Shown here: positions 44,017 to 45,408 of the stretch, one piece after another | How positions within the stretch are numbered: position 1 is the stretch's first letter | Layout of the letters: each line of letters begins with the position of its first letter | Assembly (NCBI GenBank): GCA_035686305.1 | Contig: DASRZP010000093.1 | Coordinates: 1 to 45,408, forward strand | DNA length: 45,408 nt | Source of the DNA: Thermodesulfovibrionales bacterium | GTDB taxonomy: Bacteria; Nitrospirota; Thermodesulfovibrionia; Thermodesulfovibrionales; UBA9159 | Direction: 5' to 3' | Notes under the pieces: model-generated | Databases searched by the model: none | What the model saw: the letters and a program-made list of their open reading frames with translations, nothing else | What the model was told of the DNA's origin: nothing | Made by a program: the position numbers and the translations under genes

Positions 44017-45228
44017 TTGCAGAAATATACGTTCAACACGATTGATGAGGCTATCAAGGATATAGCGAGGGGCAAGATGGTCATCCTCGTCGACGATGAG
44101 GACAGGGAGAATGAAGGTGATCTCTGCATGGCTGCAGAGAAGGTGACGCCGGCAGCCATCAACTTCATGGCAAAGCACGGCAGGGGCTTGATCTGCCTCT
44201 CGCTCACCCCTCAGCGCGTGGAAGAGCTGAACTTGCCGATGATGACCGATGCAAACACGTCCCAGTTCGGCACGGCCTTTACCGTCTCGATAGAAGCGAA
44301 GAAGGGAGTTACTACAGGGATCTCTGCCGCTGACAGGGCAACAACGATACTGACGGCTATCGACCCGAAAATGACCGCTGAAGACCTTGCAAGGCCCGGC
44401 CATGTCTTTCCTCTCCGCGCAAAGCCGGGCGGAGTCTTGCAGAGGGCCGGCCAGACCGAGGGATCTGTCGATCTCTCAAGACTTGCAGGTCTCTATCCCG
44501 CCGGTGTAATCTGCGAGATCATGAGCGATGACGGTACCATGGCGAGGGTGCCCGAGCTCATGGAGTTTGCTGCAAGACATCACCTGAAGATCGTGACGGT
44601 GAAGGACCTTATTCACTTCAGGATACGGACTGACCGGTTCATCAAGAGGGTCTCTGATGTGAAACTTCCTACCGACCACGGAGAGTTCAGGGCTGTCGCC
44701 TATACGAATGACATGGATTCGAATGTCCATATCGCTCTCGTGAAGGGAGAGATAAAGCCTGAGGATCCGGTATTGGTGAGGGTCCACTCGGAATGCCTCA
44801 CCGGCGATGTCTTCGGATCGAAGAGATGCGATTGCGGGGAACAACTCCACAGGGCAATGGCGATGATCCATAAGGCCGGGAAGGGCGTTATCCTTTATAT
44901 GAGGCAGGAGGGCAGGGGCATAGGCCTGGCGAACAAGCTGAGGGCCTATGAACTCCAGGACAAGGGACTCGATACTGTCGAGGCAAACCTGAAGCTCGGG
45001 TTCAAACCCGACCTGAGGGATTACGGTATCGGCGCCCAGATCCTTGTGGACCTCGGCGTCAGGAAGATGCGCCTCATGACCAACAACCCCAAGAAAATCG
45101 TCGGCCTTGAAGGATACGGTCTCAAGGTCGTCGAGAGGATGGCGATCGAGACGAGCCCTCACGAGAAGAATATCATCTACCTCAAGACAAAGAAGAAAAA
45201 ACTCGGCCACATGCTCGAGAACGTCTAG
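44017..45228 (+). CDS. ribBA: Bifunctional DHBP synthase / GTP cyclohydrolase II
   Basis: A 403-residue fusion. Residues 1-200 are Rib[45 protein letters not shown] and [12 protein letters not shown]. Residues about 205-403 are Rib[22 protein letters not shown] with three zinc Cys, [13 protein letters not shown] and [14 protein letters not shown]. It makes the two precursors of riboflavin, from ribulose-5-phosphate and GTP. The start is TTG with AAGGAGG 7 bases upstream. It follows ribE after a 157-base gap holding a repeat; ribH may lie just beyond the window. Confidence 0.96.
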   Translation: MQKYTFNTIDEAIKDIARGKMVILVDDEDRENEGDLCMAAEKVTPAAINFMAKHGRGLICLSLTPQRVEELNLPMMTDANTSQFGTAFTVSIEAKKGVTTGISAADRATTILTAIDPKMTAEDLARPGHVFPLRAKPGGVLQRAGQTEGSVDLSRLAGLYPAGVICEIMSDDGTMARVPELMEFAARHHLKIVTVKDLIHFRIRTDRFIKRVSDVKLPTDHGEFRAVAYTNDMDSNVHIALVKGEIKPEDPVLVRVHSECLTGDVFGSKRCDCGEQLHRAMAMIHKAGKGVILYMRQEGRGIGLANKLRAYELQDKGLDTVEANLKLGFKPDLRDYGIGAQILVDLGVRKMRLMTNNPKKIVGLEGYGLKVVERMAIETSPHEKNIIYLKTKKKKLGHMLENV

Positions 45229-45408
45229 ACTTGTTTGAAGTGGGACAGGATATTTTGTATCTCCTTTCGTCATTGTCTCGAAAATGACGTCCTCATCTTT
45301 AAGAGCCTTTATTTCTTGTGTCGATGTATATTCAGCAAGATATATATAACCGGCAAGAAAGTATAAATTGTCTCTCGTGCTCTATGGCAACAATCCTTAG
45401 TCCTTATA
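45229..45408. other. Right-edge intergenic sequence
   Basis: No coding sequence is seen. A 7-bp hairpin CGTCATT (45268-45274)/AATGACG (45283-45289) lies about 40 bases after ribBA but lacks a T-tract. Confidence 0.35.

Noticed and set aside
1-45408. CRISPR array, transposase or phage genes
   Set aside because: No regular spaced repeats and no recognisable transposase, integrase or phage protein were found on either strand.

Overview
The window looks like a chromosomal piece from an anaerobic, diderm, dissimilatory sulfate-reducing bacterium. The closest guess is a mesophilic Nitrospirota (Thermodesulfovibrionia-type), because the block sat-aprBA-qmoABC-hppA sits beside ordinary housekeeping genes at moderate GC. 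Desulfobacterota cannot be excluded by eye. LptD implies an outer membrane with LPS, and MreBCD, PBP2 and RodA imply a rod-shaped cell.

Layout. 1-451: a partial, degenerate response-regulator receiver running off the left edge, and a broken UPF0149-like remnant. 635-14305, all on the minus strand and read from right to left: rdgB, adk, sat, aprB, aprA, qmoA, qmoB, qmoC, hppA and a YkgJ-type Cys-cluster protein. This is a nearly complete sulfate-to-sulfite module. Sat makes APS and PPi, HppA removes PPi and conserves energy, AprBA reduces APS to sulfite and AMP using electrons from menaquinol through QmoABC, and Adk recycles AMP. 14527-20234, plus strand: an RDD membrane protein, then the elongasome cluster mreB-mreC-mreD-mrdA-rodA with overlapping genes, then an elongator tRNA-Met with its own promoter and terminator.

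20511-22732: a compact arsenite resistance unit (ArsR-type repressor with a perfect palindromic operator, ACR3 efflux pump, metallophosphoesterase). It reads as more AT-rich than its surroundings and may be acquired. 23044-34877, minus strand: an accessory region with a CmoA-like enzyme and a single-module A-MT-T NRPS, a short remnant resembling a carbamoyltransferase start, an exported rhodanese, an exported UGSC-family selenoprotein whose in-frame UGA is followed by a good bacterial SECIS hairpin, an alpha-glucan phosphorylase, and a large secreted LamG/SGNH/DUF4082/Ig-like protein.

35264-45228: housekeeping again, with folC-lptD, a convergent APS-kinase-like gene, then ROK kinase-lepA-lepB-DUF4845-ribE and ribBA. 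The riboflavin genes both use TTG starts.

The most interesting items are (i) the selenoprotein hidden as two apparent ORFs at 28424-30163, next to a secreted rhodanese, and (ii) the CmoA homologue overlapping an NRPS with a methyltransferase inserted in its adenylation domain. That CmoA homologue appears to lack the Arg that holds the carboxylate of carboxy-SAM.
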